From positions 1 to 38,268 of the forward strand of contig NZ_JAPUED010000220.1 in the NCBI RefSeq assembly GCF_027492755.1: a stretch of 38,268 nt of DNA. Reading direction: 5' to 3'. The position numbers and the translations under genes are program-made. Of the stretch, positions 1 through 7,569 are shown one piece after another (the first letter of the stretch is position 1; each line of letters starts with the position of its first letter). The notes under the pieces were generated by a model. It did not search any database, had not been told where the DNA came from, and saw only the letters and a list, made by a program, of their open reading frames with translations. The DNA is from Micropruina sp. (GTDB lineage Bacteria > Actinomycetota > Actinomycetes > Propionibacteriales > Propionibacteriaceae).

Positions 1-117
1 GACATCCAGCGCACCGTGCCGATCGACGCCTGGCCACGGACCCGGACGGTGATCGGGTTCGAGCTGCGGGAAGCCGTCCGGGCCGAGACGGCGTCCGTGC
101 CCCGGGTGGTCGGCTGA
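1..117 (+). CDS. C-terminal fragment of an unidentified protein
   Basis: Frame 1 is open from the window edge to a TGA at 115-117 and gives the last 38 residues of a protein. The fragment reads DIQRTVPIDAWPRTRT, then VIGFELREAVRAE, and ends in PRVVG. G+C-rich third positions match the neighbouring genes, which supports real coding. The fragment is too short to assign a family and I recognise no motif. It converges on the HdeD-like gene, with 29 bases between the two stop codons and no obvious terminator hairpin. Confidence 0.55.
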   Translation, partial: DIQRTVPIDAWPRTRTVIGFELREAVRAETASVPRVVG

Positions 118-146
118 GATCACCCGGGGCGGCAGTCGGGACCAGG

Positions 147-731
147 TCAGGCGGTCGGGTCGGACGGCGGAACGATCTCGCCCTCGATCGGCGCGACTCG
201 GTTGGCCTCGCGCCGGACCAGGAAGCCGACAGTGATCAGCACGATGCCCCAGACGATCGCCAGGATGCCCAGCCAGAGCGCGATGATCAACGCCGCGGCG
301 GTATCAGGCGCGGAGAGGACCAGCCAGCCCGCGAGGAGCCAGAACACGCCACCGAGCACCAACAGCCAGCGCGGCGCGGTCTGCGGCTGGGTGAACGCCG
401 CGATGATCTCGATGACGCCGCGCAGGATCAGCCAGACCCCGAGCACCCATAGCAGTGCGAGGCCGGCGGTCACCGGCGAGAAGACGGCGATGCCGCCGGC
501 CAGGATGCCGACGACGGCGGTGAAGATCAGATAGCCGCGGGACTGGTCGGGTCGTGGGTTGAACGCCATCACGGCCGCGACGATGCCGTCCAGCAGTGCG
601 TAGATGCCCCACAGGATCACCAGGGTGATCCCGGTGGCGATCGGGAAGAACGCTGCGACAAGGCCGAAGACCAAAGCGACGGCGCCGGAAACGAATAGAT
701 AGGTCGATGACCGTTTCATCAGGTCGATCAT
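147..731 (-). CDS. HdeD family (DUF308) integral membrane protein
   Basis: A 194-residue, very hydrophobic protein with about six transmembrane segments arranged as short repeated hairpins, a pattern typical of the HdeD/DUF308 family. Examples are LVFGLVAAFFPIATGITLVI near the N terminus and WLLVLGGVFWLLAGWLVL in the second half. HdeD of Escherichia coli is linked to acid resistance; in actinobacteria these proteins are mostly uncharacterised. I place the start at the ATG read from 731 (MIDLMKRSS) because AGAGGA lies 7 bases upstream; an in-frame ATG at 794 would add 21 unconserved-looking residues. The C terminus is a short charged tail (EGEIVPPSDPTA). It is divergent from the glycosyltransferase gene. 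Confidence 0.85.
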   Translation of the reverse strand: MIDLMKRSSTYLFVSGAVALVFGLVAAFFPIATGITLVILWGIYALLDGIVAAVMAFNPRPDQSRGYLIFTAVVGILAGGIAVFSPVTAGLALLWVLGVWLILRGVIEIIAAFTQPQTAPRWLLVLGGVFWLLAGWLVLSAPDTAAALIIALWLGILAIVWGIVLITVGFLVRREANRVAPIEGEIVPPSDPTA

Positions 732-815
732 GCTGAGTCCTCTGACAGGGAAAATGCCCGGGAGGTGTGCGGCGGGCGATGTCCAGTCTTCCACGCGACC
801 CCATCGAACGCTCTC

Positions 816-867
816 CGAACTACTTACCGCTCGCCGAATTCAGCGAGCCCCAAGTAGTTCGGCGAGC
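816..867. repeat. Nested palindrome with two competing stems
   Basis: In the gap between two divergent genes, CGAACTACTT (816-825) pairs perfectly with AAGTAGTTCG (852-861). A second perfect 10-bp pair, GCTCGCCGAA (829-838) with TTCGGCGAGC (858-867), overlaps the right arm of the first, so the two helices exclude each other. A small GCTCG/CGAGC hairpin fits inside the first stem. It looks like a REP-type palindromic element. A role in expression of either neighbour is possible but not shown. Confidence 0.6.
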
Positions 868-978
868 GCTGGGTGGGCGAACCGCCGGACCAGGCTCGGA
901 CAGTCGGGGACGCTGCACCCTAGACTGGCCCCTCAGCGCCGGTCACACCGGTAACCATCCACGACAGGAGCCGCCACG

Positions 979-2289
979 GTGCCCGTGCTCGATGTGATCG
1001 GCTGGGTTCTCCAGACGATCATGGTGATCGGTGCCGTCTACGGTCTCTATCACGTGGTGGTCGGCCTCAACGCTTTCGGCGAGCTGAAGCTGCCCGAACC
1101 CGAACCGGGCGAGAAACAGCACCGCTTCGCGATCCTGGTGTGCGCCAAGAATGAATCGTCGGTGATCGACCAGTTGCTGCTGACCCTGGGCAACCAGGAC
1201 TATCCGCGCGAGTTGTACGACGTCTTCGTGGTCGCCGACAACTGCACCGATGACACCGCCGAAATCTGCCGCAAGGCCGGCGCCTACGTCTATGAACGCA
1301 CCGACCCCGACCGCAAGGGCAAGGGCTTCGCGATGTCGTGGTTCTTCGAACGGTTCAACGTCGACCATGCCGGCCGCTACGACGCCTGTGTGGTGTTCGA
1401 CGCCGACAACGTCGTCGAGGTGGGCTTCCTGGAGGCGGTCAACACCCGGTTCAACCACGGCGAGACCATCGTCGTCGGTTACCGCACCGGTAAGAACCCG
1501 TCCTCGTCGTGGGTGGCCGGTTGCAGCACTCTGTACTGGCTGCTGCAGACCCGCTTCTTCCACCTGCCGCGCAACCGGTTCGGCTGGTCGCTGTTCTCGG
1601 TCAGCGGCACCGGCTTCGGCTTCCTGCTGTCGGTGCTCGACGGCAAAGGCTGGGACACCAAGACCCAATGCGAGGACATCGAGTTCACCCTGAACGCCGT
1701 CGCCGAGGGGCATCGCGCGGTGCTCGAACCGCGCGCGGTCTTCTTCGACGAACAGCCCGACGGGTTGTGGACGTCGATCAAGCAGCGTTACCGGTGGGCG
1801 CTGGGTGGAGTCCAGATCGTTCCGATCTGCACTCCGCGGTTGTGGCGCCGGGTGCGCTCCGGTGACCGGCGGGCGATCGACGGAACGATCTACAGCGTCG
1901 GCCTGCTGGTGTCAGCCATCGCCGGCTGGTCGGGCATGGCGTTCAGCGTGATGACTGCGTTCCGGACGGGCAACTGGGCCGGGTTGGTGCTGATCAGCGC
2001 CGCATTCGGGCTCTTCGCCTACCTGTTCACCCTGATCTTCGGCTGGATCACCGTCATCCTCGAGGACGCCCGCTGGCCGGGCATGTGGAAGACGATCGTG
2101 CTGTTCCCGATCCACCTGGGCATCTGGTGGGTGCTGATGCTGGTCGCACTGTTCTACCGCGACTCCACCTGGCACGACATTCCGCACACCGTCCGGCTCA
2201 GCCTGTCCGAGATCGAGGCCGAGCATCACACCGGACGGCTGCCGCTGCGGCGTCCGGAGGGCCGGGAGCCGGACGCAGACGCGTCCTGA
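979..2289 (+). CDS. Membrane-anchored family 2 glycosyltransferase
   Basis: A 436-residue processive-type GT2 enzyme. One N-terminal transmembrane helix (residues about 5-28) precedes a GT-A catalytic domain starting at about 47 (FAILVCAKNES). The domain carries the nucleotide-sugar/metal motif DAD in VVFDADNV (about 141-143), the catalytic-base motif ED in CEDIEF (232-233) and QxxRW in KQRYRW (269-273). Three or so helices follow (LLVSAIAGWSGMAF, LVLISAAFGLFAYLF, VLFPIHLGIWWVLMLV). This order matches synthases and glycosyltransferases that make or extend cell-envelope polysaccharide. Donor and product cannot be told from sequence. The start is GTG 979, preceded by CAGGAG at 965-970. No polysaccharide cluster surrounds it. 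Confidence 0.88.
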   Translation: MPVLDVIGWVLQTIMVIGAVYGLYHVVVGLNAFGELKLPEPEPGEKQHRFAILVCAKNESSVIDQLLLTLGNQDYPRELYDVFVVADNCTDDTAEICRKAGAYVYERTDPDRKGKGFAMSWFFERFNVDHAGRYDACVVFDADNVVEVGFLEAVNTRFNHGETIVVGYRTGKNPSSSWVAGCSTLYWLLQTRFFHLPRNRFGWSLFSVSGTGFGFLLSVLDGKGWDTKTQCEDIEFTLNAVAEGHRAVLEPRAVFFDEQPDGLWTSIKQRYRWALGGVQIVPICTPRLWRRVRSGDRRAIDGTIYSVGLLVSAIAGWSGMAFSVMTAFRTGNWAGLVLISAAFGLFAYLFTLIFGWITVILEDARWPGMWKTIVLFPIHLGIWWVLMLVALFYRDSTWHDIPHTVRLSLSEIEAEHHTGRLPLRRPEGREPDADAS

Positions 2290-2318
2290 TCCCGAGCGCC
2301 GTCGGGCCGGACTCGATC

Positions 2319-2371
2319 CTCGTCATCCCGGACTTGACCCTCGTCATCCCGGACTTGATCCGGGGTCTCCA
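2319..2371. repeat. Tandem REP-like sequence between convergent genes
   Basis: CTCGTCATCCCGGACTTGA occurs twice in direct orientation at 2319-2337 and 2340-2358 (period 21). The second copy continues into a hairpin, CCCGGA-CTTGA-TCCGGG, ending in GGTCTCC. The phrase GTCATCCCGGACTTGATCCGGG is a widespread intergenic palindrome type. It lies between the stop codons of the glycosyltransferase and the Nudix regulator and may act as a bidirectional transcription end or mRNA-protecting hairpin. There is no U-tract. Confidence 0.7.
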
Positions 2372-2383
2372 AACCAGCCGTCC

Positions 2384-2998
2384 TCAGGCGGCCGGACGTT
2401 CCCATTCCCACACGGTGCCGGGGCGGCCGCGTCCGAGCACCATGCGTTTGCTGCTCACGGCAAGCCCCCGCAACGAGGCCAGACGGCGGTTCAGGTTGCC
2501 CCGGTCAGGGGCGATGCCGCTCAGGGTGTGGGTGATCGCCACGGCAGCGCTCACCGGGAACTCGGCGCCGGTGAGCGCCTTGGTGAACTCCAGGTCACGC
2601 CACAGCATGTCGACCAGCAGCGGACGGCACTCGAAGAGCATCACGTTGTGGTCGAACGCCAATTTGGGAACGTCGTCGAAGCCGTACCAGTCGGCGTCGC
2701 CGTCACCCACCGCCCACATCGCCACCGACAGCGAGTAGCCGCGCGGATCCCGGTTGGGCTGATCGAAGACGGTCAGCTGACCCAGCGCGGAGACATCGAA
2801 ACCGACCTTCTCGATCACGGCGCGGTGGGCGGCGGCCGCCAGCCGCTCACCCTCGCGCAGCAGCACACCGGGCAGCGCCGGCACGCCCTGGTAGGGCTCG
2901 ATGGTACGAGGCTTGGTCGCCACCTCCACCCGCCGCAGTTCCGCGTTGTACCGCAGCGCGATGACATCCACCGAGACCAGAGATCCGACGTTGTTCAT
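2384..2998 (-). CDS. NrtR-like Nudix/winged-helix transcriptional regulator
   Basis: A 204-residue protein with an N-terminal Nudix fold (about 1-130) and a C-terminal winged-helix segment (about 140-204), the architecture of NrtR-type regulators, which bind ADP-ribose-like ligands instead of hydrolysing them. The Nudix box at 44-67 (PGVLLREGERL then HRAVIEKVGF) is degenerate. The second glycine is V45, and of the REUXEE metal-binding glutamates only E63 remains (A60 and K64 replace the others), so hydrolysis is unlikely. The ligand-loop signature DQPNRDPRGYSLSVAMWAV is kept. The start at ATG 2998 has AAGAAGG upstream. It is divergent from hen1-pnkp with 134 bp between, so the RNA-repair operon is the obvious candidate target. 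Known NrtR members control NAD metabolism, so the target remains inference. Confidence 0.75.
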   Translation of the reverse strand: MNNVGSLVSVDVIALRYNAELRRVEVATKPRTIEPYQGVPALPGVLLREGERLAAAAHRAVIEKVGFDVSALGQLTVFDQPNRDPRGYSLSVAMWAVGDGDADWYGFDDVPKLAFDHNVMLFECRPLLVDMLWRDLEFTKALTGAEFPVSAAVAITHTLSGIAPDRGNLNRRLASLRGLAVSSKRMVLGRGRPGTVWEWERPAA

Positions 2999-3132
2999 GG
3001 TGCCTTCTTGTCAACATCGCTTCATCAGCTGTTCATTGGTCTGCCTGACTATAACCGGCACGACGAGGCTTGTCAGGCGGTGGTTGAACCTGGTCGAGGG
3101 TTGGCACGGAGCATCGCTGCCACAATGGCCCG
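2999..3132. promoter_or_regulatory. Divergent promoter region, Nudix regulator / hen1
   Basis: This 134-bp gap must hold the promoters of both divergent genes. A perfect 7-bp inverted repeat, GCCTGAC (3043-3049) and GTCAGGC (3072-3078), with a 22-bp centre, overlaps a TATAAC that could be a plus-strand -10 (3050-3055). I see no good -35. The repeat is a candidate operator for the Nudix regulator, by position only. The hen1 start at 3133 has no strong Shine-Dalgarno sequence. Confidence 0.35.
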
Positions 3133-4578
3133 GTGTTCTTGACCCTGACCATGACCGGAGCGGACGCCCCGGCGCTGGGTCACCTGCTGCGCAAGCACCC
3201 CGATCGGGTGCAGACCTTCACCCTGCCGGTGGGTGCCGCGACGGTGTTCTATCCGGAGTCGACCCCGGAACGGGTGACCGCGGCGCTGCTGCTCGAGGTC
3301 GACCCGATCGGCATGGTGAAGCGGCGGCTGAAGTCGCGCGAAGGGTTGTCGCTGACCGACTACGTCACCGACCGGCCGTATGCGGCGTCGTCGATGCTGG
3401 CGGTGGCGTTGGGCCGGGTGTTCAACACTGCGCTGAACGGCCGCAGTGAGTCCTACCCGGAGTTGGCCGCCGGACGGGTCCCACTGGAGATCCGGACGCC
3501 GGCGGTGCCGGCGCGCGCGACGTCCCGCCACTCGGGTGCCGAACTGGTGCGCCAACTCTTCGAGCCGCTGGGCTGGAACGTCACCGCGGCCACGCGCGAC
3601 TTCGGTCCGGAGGGAAGTTGGGGGCCGGCGCCGTATGTCGACCTGACCCTGACCGGACGGGTCCGGCTGGCTGACGCGCTGTCGCAGCTGTATGTGCTGC
3701 TGCCGGTGCTCGACAACGCCAAGCACTACTGGGTCGGCTCCGACGAGGTGGCCAAGCTGGTCCGTCGTGGTGAGGGCTGGCTGGCATCCCACCCGGAGCG
3801 GGAGCTGATCGTGCGCCGCTACCTGAAATCGCGCCGCGACTACGTGGAGGACGCCACCGCGCGGCTGCGGGCGCTGGACGACGCGGTCGACGAAACCGAG
3901 CCGGACGACCCGGCCTCCGGTGAGGAAGGGGCAGAGGCACCGACGCCGCTCAAGCTGTTGCGGCTGCAGGCCGTGCTGGACGCCGTCCGCGAGGTCGGCG
4001 CGCGCCGCGTGGTTGATCTGGGCTGCGGCGAGGGGTTCTACCTGCGGGCTCTGCTCGACGACCCGGCGATCGTCGAGATCGTCGGGGTCGACGTGTCGCC
4101 GCGGGTGCTGGAGTATGCGGAGCGCCGGCTCGGTCTCGACCGGCGCTCGGAACGGCAGGTGGCGAAGCTGTCGCTGTGGCAGTCGTCGGCGACCTATCGC
4201 GACGACCGGCTGGCCGGGTTCGACGCGATCCTGCTGGTCGAGGTGATCGAGCACCTCGACCCCGACCGGATCGACGCCCTGGAAGCGAGTGTGTTCGGGG
4301 CGGCTCGCCCAGCGCATGTCGTGCTCACCACGCCGAACCGGGACTACAACGTCGTCTACGGGCTGCCCGACGGCACATGGCGGCATCCGGACCATCGCTT
4401 CGAATGGACGCGGGCCGAGTTCGCCGCGTGGGCGCAGACGGTGGGCGACCGTTTCGGCTACCGGGTGGAGCTCCGCGGCGTCGGTGCGGTCGACGCCGTG
4501 CTCGGCGCGCCGACGCAGCTCGCCCTGTTCAGTCGCGACGACGTCGCGGAACCGCCCGGACGAGGGGAGGGCCGATGA
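3133..4578 (+). CDS. hen1: RNA 3'-terminal ribose 2'-O-methyltransferase Hen1
   Basis: A 481-residue bacterial Hen1. The N-terminal half (about 1-250, beginning MFLTLTMTG and containing LRKHPDRVQTF) is the domain specific to bacterial Hen1. The C-terminal half is a SAM methyltransferase with motif I VVDLGCGEGFYL (about 293-304), then the metal-binding set of eukaryotic and bacterial Hen1: E and EH in EVIEHL (about 369-373) and H in HRFEWTR (about 421). It methylates the 2'-OH at the 3' end of a broken RNA before sealing, so the repaired junction resists the same ribotoxin. The start is GTG 3133, which gives the usual family N terminus; ATG 3151 is an alternative. It overlaps pnkp by ATGA (4575-4578), so the two are co-translated. 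An acidic linker (about 255-275) joins the halves. Confidence 0.95.
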   Translation: MFLTLTMTGADAPALGHLLRKHPDRVQTFTLPVGAATVFYPESTPERVTAALLLEVDPIGMVKRRLKSREGLSLTDYVTDRPYAASSMLAVALGRVFNTALNGRSESYPELAAGRVPLEIRTPAVPARATSRHSGAELVRQLFEPLGWNVTAATRDFGPEGSWGPAPYVDLTLTGRVRLADALSQLYVLLPVLDNAKHYWVGSDEVAKLVRRGEGWLASHPERELIVRRYLKSRRDYVEDATARLRALDDAVDETEPDDPASGEEGAEAPTPLKLLRLQAVLDAVREVGARRVVDLGCGEGFYLRALLDDPAIVEIVGVDVSPRVLEYAERRLGLDRRSERQVAKLSLWQSSATYRDDRLAGFDAILLVEVIEHLDPDRIDALEASVFGAARPAHVVLTTPNRDYNVVYGLPDGTWRHPDHRFEWTRAEFAAWAQTVGDRFGYRVELRGVGAVDAVLGAPTQLALFSRDDVAEPPGRGEGR

Positions 4579-7127
4579 CCGCGCTGCCGGTTCCGGCGCT
4601 CAGCCTGGTGGTGCTCGTCGGGGTGTCCGGCTCGGGCAAGTCCACCTTCGCCGCGCGGGCGTTCGCGCCGTACGAGGTGCTCAGCTCGGACTACTGCCGG
4701 GCGCTGGTCAGCGGTGACGAGACCGACCAGTCGGCCAGCGCGGACGCCTTCGACGTGCTGCATTACATCGTCGGCAAGCGCCTCGATCGGGGGTTGCTGA
4801 CCGTCGTCGACGCCACCAATGTGTCCCGCGAGGCGCGGGCGTCCCTGGTGCAGCTGGCCCGCGACCACGATGTGCTGCCGGTGGCGATCGTCCTCGATGT
4901 GCCGACTCAGGTGGCGATCCAGCGCAACGCCGGCCGCGCCGACCGTCCGTTCGGGGAGGGGCCGATCAAACGTCAGGCGGCCCAGCTGCGCCGCTCGGTC
5001 CGCGGGCTGGGCCGGGAGGGTTTCCGCAAGGTGCACGTGCTGACCTCGGTCGACGAGGTCGACCAGGCGGTGATCGTCCGGGAACGGCTGCTGAACGACT
5101 TCCGCGACCAGCACGGGCCGTTCGACGTGATCGGCGACGTGCACGGCTGCCTCGACGAGCTGGTGCTGCTGCTCGACCGGCTCGGCTACCTGGTGGTTCG
5201 GGATTCCGCCGGGCGGGCCGTCGATGCCGAGCATCCCGGGGGACGCCGCGTCGTGTTCGTCGGCGACCTGGTCGATCGCGGCCCGTCGTCGGTGGGCGTG
5301 CTGCGGTTGGCGATGGGTATGACGGCCGCCGGTCACGCGCTGGCGGTGCCGGGCAATCATGAGGCGAAGCTGATCCGGGCACTCGACGGCCGCAACGTGC
5401 AGGCCAGCCATGGGCTGGAGCGGACGTTGGCCGAACTCGCCGATGAACCCGACGAGTTCCGGGTTCAGGTGCGGGAATGGTGCCGGAGCCTGGTCTCGCA
5501 CCTGGTGCTCGACGACGGGAAGCTGGTGATCGCCCACGCCGGACTCAAACAGGCCTACCACGGCCGGGCGTCCGGGCGGGTGCGGTCGTTCGCGCTGTAT
5601 GGCGACACGACCGGTGAGACCGACGAATACGGGTTGCCGGTGCGGCTGCCCTGGGCTGAGGAGTACCGCGGACGGGCGTTGGTCGCCTACGGGCACACCC
5701 CCACCCCGACGCTGGACTGGGTCAACAACACGTTGTGCCTGGACACCGGCTGCGTGTTCGGGGGCAAGCTCTCCGCGCTGCGCTATCCCGAGCGGGAGAC
5801 CGTCTCGGTCGACGCGCTCGGCGTCCACTACGAGCCGGTGAAGCCCCTGGTTCCCCAGGTCGAGCAGCGGGCCGCCGATGAACTGCGGCTCGACGATGTG
5901 GCCGGACGCCGCTCGATCGAAACCTCGACGATGGGCCGGGTGACGATCACGGCCGAGGACGCCGCCGGTGCCCTCGAAGTGATGAGCCGGTTCGCGCTGC
6001 ACCCCCGGCTGGTGCCTTACCTGCCGCCGACCATGTCGCCGGTCGCCACCGCGAAGCGGGACGGCTACCTGGAGCACCCCGCCGAGGCGTTCGCAACGTA
6101 TGCGGAGTGGGGCGTCGATCGGGTGATCTGCCAGGAGAAGCACATGGGGTCGCGGGCGGTGGTGTTCGTCCGGCCCGGTGACGGGGCGGTCTACACCCGC
6201 ACCGGCCGCACGTTCTTCGGTGCCGAGTTGACCGCGAAACTGCTCGACCGGGTGCGGGCAGCGGTAGCGAGCGCCGGTCTCGATCGGGAGCTGGGTTCGG
6301 ACTGGCTGTTGCTGGACGCCGAGCTGCTGCCCTGGTCGGCCAAGGCCGGGTCGCTGCTGCGCGAGCAGTACGCGCCGGTCGGTGCGGCGGCGGCGATGGC
6401 GTTGCCGCCCGCGGTTGCGGCGCTGCGGATGGCCGCCGCGCGCAATGTCGACCGAGGTGAGGTGGAACGAGGGGACGGTTCTTTTCGTTCCGCTGGGCTC
6501 GACGTCGGGCCCCTGCTACAGCGCACCGAGTCCCGGCTCGCGAACGCGTCCGCCTATGACGCGGCCTGGCAGCGTTACGTCTGGCCGACGTCCGGGCTGG
6601 ACGGCGTGCAACTGGCGGTCTTCCAGGTGCTCGCCGCCGAAGGGGCATCGTTCGCCGGGCGTGACCACCAGTGGCACCTGGCGATCGCCGACCGGCTGGT
6701 CGAAGCCGATCCCGGGTTGTTCCGGACGACGCGGCGGCTGGCGGTGGAGGTGGACGACGCCGAGAGTGTCGCGGCCGGCATCGGTTGGTGGGAGGAGCTG
6801 ACCGAGGCGGGCGGTGAGGGCATGGTGGTGAAACCGCTTGCCAACCGGGTGCCGGTGACCAAGGGACGCCGCCCGCAGCCCGGTCTGAAGGTGCGCGGCC
6901 GTGAGTATCTGCGGATCATCTACGGCCCCGACTACACCGAGCCCGGCAACCTCGAGCGGCTCCGCAACCGTAACCTCAGTAGGAAGCGCTCGCTGGCCCT
7001 TCGCGAGTATGCGCTGGGGTTGGAAGCGGTGGATCGGCTGGTTGCCGGGGAGCCGCTGTGGCGCGTCCATGAGGCGGTGTTCGGGGTGTTGGCCCTGGAA
7101 TCGGAGCCTGTCGACCCGCGGCTGTGA
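4575..7127 (+). CDS. pnkp: Polynucleotide kinase-phosphatase/ligase (bacterial Pnkp)
   Basis: An 850-residue, three-domain RNA end-healing and sealing enzyme. The N-terminal 5'-kinase has the P-loop GVSGSGKST (16-24) and SSDYCR. The central metallophosphoesterase has GDVHGC (187-192), GDLVDRGP, PGNHE and a late histidine in IAHAGL; it removes 2',3'-cyclic or 3' phosphates. The C-terminal nucleotidyltransferase/ligase has KHMGSR (lysine about 522), EGMVVKP and GLKVRGREY. With Hen1 it forms the known bacterial repair complex for tRNAs cut by ribotoxins. The ATG at 4575 overlaps the hen1 stop and follows GAGGGGAGG. Length agrees with the roughly 870-residue Clostridium thermocellum enzyme. Oddity: residues about 627-643 look like an in-frame insertion. 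A reading start further upstream in the same frame overlaps hen1 and is not credible. Confidence 0.95.
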   Translation: MTALPVPALSLVVLVGVSGSGKSTFAARAFAPYEVLSSDYCRALVSGDETDQSASADAFDVLHYIVGKRLDRGLLTVVDATNVSREARASLVQLARDHDVLPVAIVLDVPTQVAIQRNAGRADRPFGEGPIKRQAAQLRRSVRGLGREGFRKVHVLTSVDEVDQAVIVRERLLNDFRDQHGPFDVIGDVHGCLDELVLLLDRLGYLVVRDSAGRAVDAEHPGGRRVVFVGDLVDRGPSSVGVLRLAMGMTAAGHALAVPGNHEAKLIRALDGRNVQASHGLERTLAELADEPDEFRVQVREWCRSLVSHLVLDDGKLVIAHAGLKQAYHGRASGRVRSFALYGDTTGETDEYGLPVRLPWAEEYRGRALVAYGHTPTPTLDWVNNTLCLDTGCVFGGKLSALRYPERETVSVDALGVHYEPVKPLVPQVEQRAADELRLDDVAGRRSIETSTMGRVTITAEDAAGALEVMSRFALHPRLVPYLPPTMSPVATAKRDGYLEHPAEAFATYAEWGVDRVICQEKHMGSRAVVFVRPGDGAVYTRTGRTFFGAELTAKLLDRVRAAVASAGLDRELGSDWLLLDAELLPWSAKAGSLLREQYAPVGAAAAMALPPAVAALRMAAARNVDRGEVERGDGSFRSAGLDVGPLLQRTESRLANASAYDAAWQRYVWPTSGLDGVQLAVFQVLAAEGASFAGRDHQWHLAIADRLVEADPGLFRTTRRLAVEVDDAESVAAGIGWWEELTEAGGEGMVVKPLANRVPVTKGRRPQPGLKVRGREYLRIIYGPDYTEPGNLERLRNRNLSRKRSLALREYALGLEAVDRLVAGEPLWRVHEAVFGVLALESEPVDPRL
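6453..6503. repeat. Palindromic in-frame insertion inside pnkp
   Basis: About 51 nt encode RGEVERGDGSFRSAGLD between two GAC codons, in a place where I expect Pnkp relatives to run straight from ...VD to VGxLL. The segment contains a perfect 7-bp inverted repeat, GGAACGA (6464-6470) and TCGTTCC (6485-6491). Its loop, GGGGACGGTTCTT, is identical over 13 nt to part of the intergenic repeat at 30766-30778. It lies in the ligase half, away from the visible catalytic motifs. Origin from a mobile palindromic repeat is inference. Confidence 0.5.
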
Positions 7128-7241
7128 CGATCCGACAGTCGGTCGGCGGATCCCCAGGCACCCTTGGGCTGCTCTTGAGGTTCCGCTGATCGTTGGTTGA
7201 GGAGCACCCGGCAGAGTTCTTCTCGTGCTGGGGGGCCAAGC

Positions 7242-7364
7242 CACCACAGGGCAGGGGCCGGGATCGTGATTCGGGGGAACACGAACCAGGTCGGGGAAAC
7301 TGCCTAGTGGTGAGACGGATCGAGCCGGGTCTGGACGCAGGAGGAAGCGTCCGGAGCCCGGCTC
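7242..7364 (+). ncRNA. Candidate structured RNA downstream of pnkp
   Basis: Three helices follow one another. Segment 7242-7254 (CACCACAGGGCAG) pairs with 7300-7312 (CTGCCTAGTGGTG) with one mismatch. It encloses a hairpin TCGTG (7264-7268)/CACGA (7280-7284) with a purine-rich loop. Then 7322-7338 pairs with 7347-7364 over 17 bp with one bulged G and an 8-nt loop, AGGAGGAA. On the other strand that loop reads TTCCTCCT, which is complementary to Shine-Dalgarno sequences. No promoter is clear and I recognise no known RNA family. Strand and transcription are uncertain. Confidence 0.35.
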
Positions 7365-7428
7365 TCCGCAATTGCGCTGGGTGAGACCTCTCCGTCAGCC
7401 CTGCGCGGTCAGTCCGTTCCGGCTTCTT

Positions 7429-7503
7429 CGTCATCGCGGGGCTTGCCCCGGGATCTCGTTGCGCTGGATAGGTGCGGAGATCCCGGCGTTCGCCGGAATG
7501 ACG
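7429..7503. repeat. Inverted pair of REP-like palindromes
   Basis: CGTCATCGCGGGGCTTGCCC at 7429-7448 begins one unit, with stem CGGGGC/GCCCCG. A second, inverted unit ends in CCGGCGTTCGCCGGAATGACG at its right side, with stem CCGGCG/CGCCGG. The inner edges GGGATCTC and GAGATCCC are complementary, and the outer edges CGTCA and TGACG are as well. The whole thus folds as a two-headed structure typical of paired REP (BIME) elements. Confidence 0.75.
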
Positions 7504-7519
7504 GGTCCTCGCCGATAGG

Positions 7520-7556
7520 GTCTCGACAAGCTCGACCAACGGTTGGGGCAAGCTCG
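7520..7556. repeat. TCGACAAGCTC-type intergenic palindrome
   Basis: GTCTCGACAAGCTCGACCAA is followed by GGGCAAGCTCGACTG, next to the stop of the GH38 gene. The core TCGACAAGCTC and its complement GAGCTTGTCGA recur at 16595-16603 (partly), 18527-18580 and 19730-19826, so this is one member of a dispersed family in this window. Confidence 0.65.
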
Positions 7557-7569
7557 ACTGACGGGGCTG

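Larger units (their letters stand above)
7128..7569. other. 442-bp gap between convergent pnkp and GH38 genes
   Basis: The longest non-coding stretch in the window. From left to right it holds a hairpin just after the pnkp stop (GATCCG 7129-7134 with CGGATC 7147-7152), a cluster of helices at 7242-7364, an inverted pair of REP-like sequences at 7429-7503, and a TCGACAAGCTC-type palindrome at 7520-7556. A 63-codon reading frame at 7193-7384 has no recognisable domain and coincides with the structured segment, so I do not call it. Confidence 0.6.

Noticed and set aside
7322-7364. Hairpin starting GAGCCG resembling group II intron domain V
   Set aside because: The stem is too long and the loop has eight bases instead of four. 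There is no reverse transcriptase and no other intron domain.
7193-7384. 63-codon plus-strand reading frame after pnkp
   Set aside because: No domain, no good ribosome site, and it coincides with strong RNA helices, so non-coding structure explains it better.
7285-7400. Possible cobalamin riboswitch (GGGGAAAC and GGTGAGACCT phrases)
   Set aside because: The conserved blocks are not in the right order, and the region lies between the ends of convergent genes with no gene to control.
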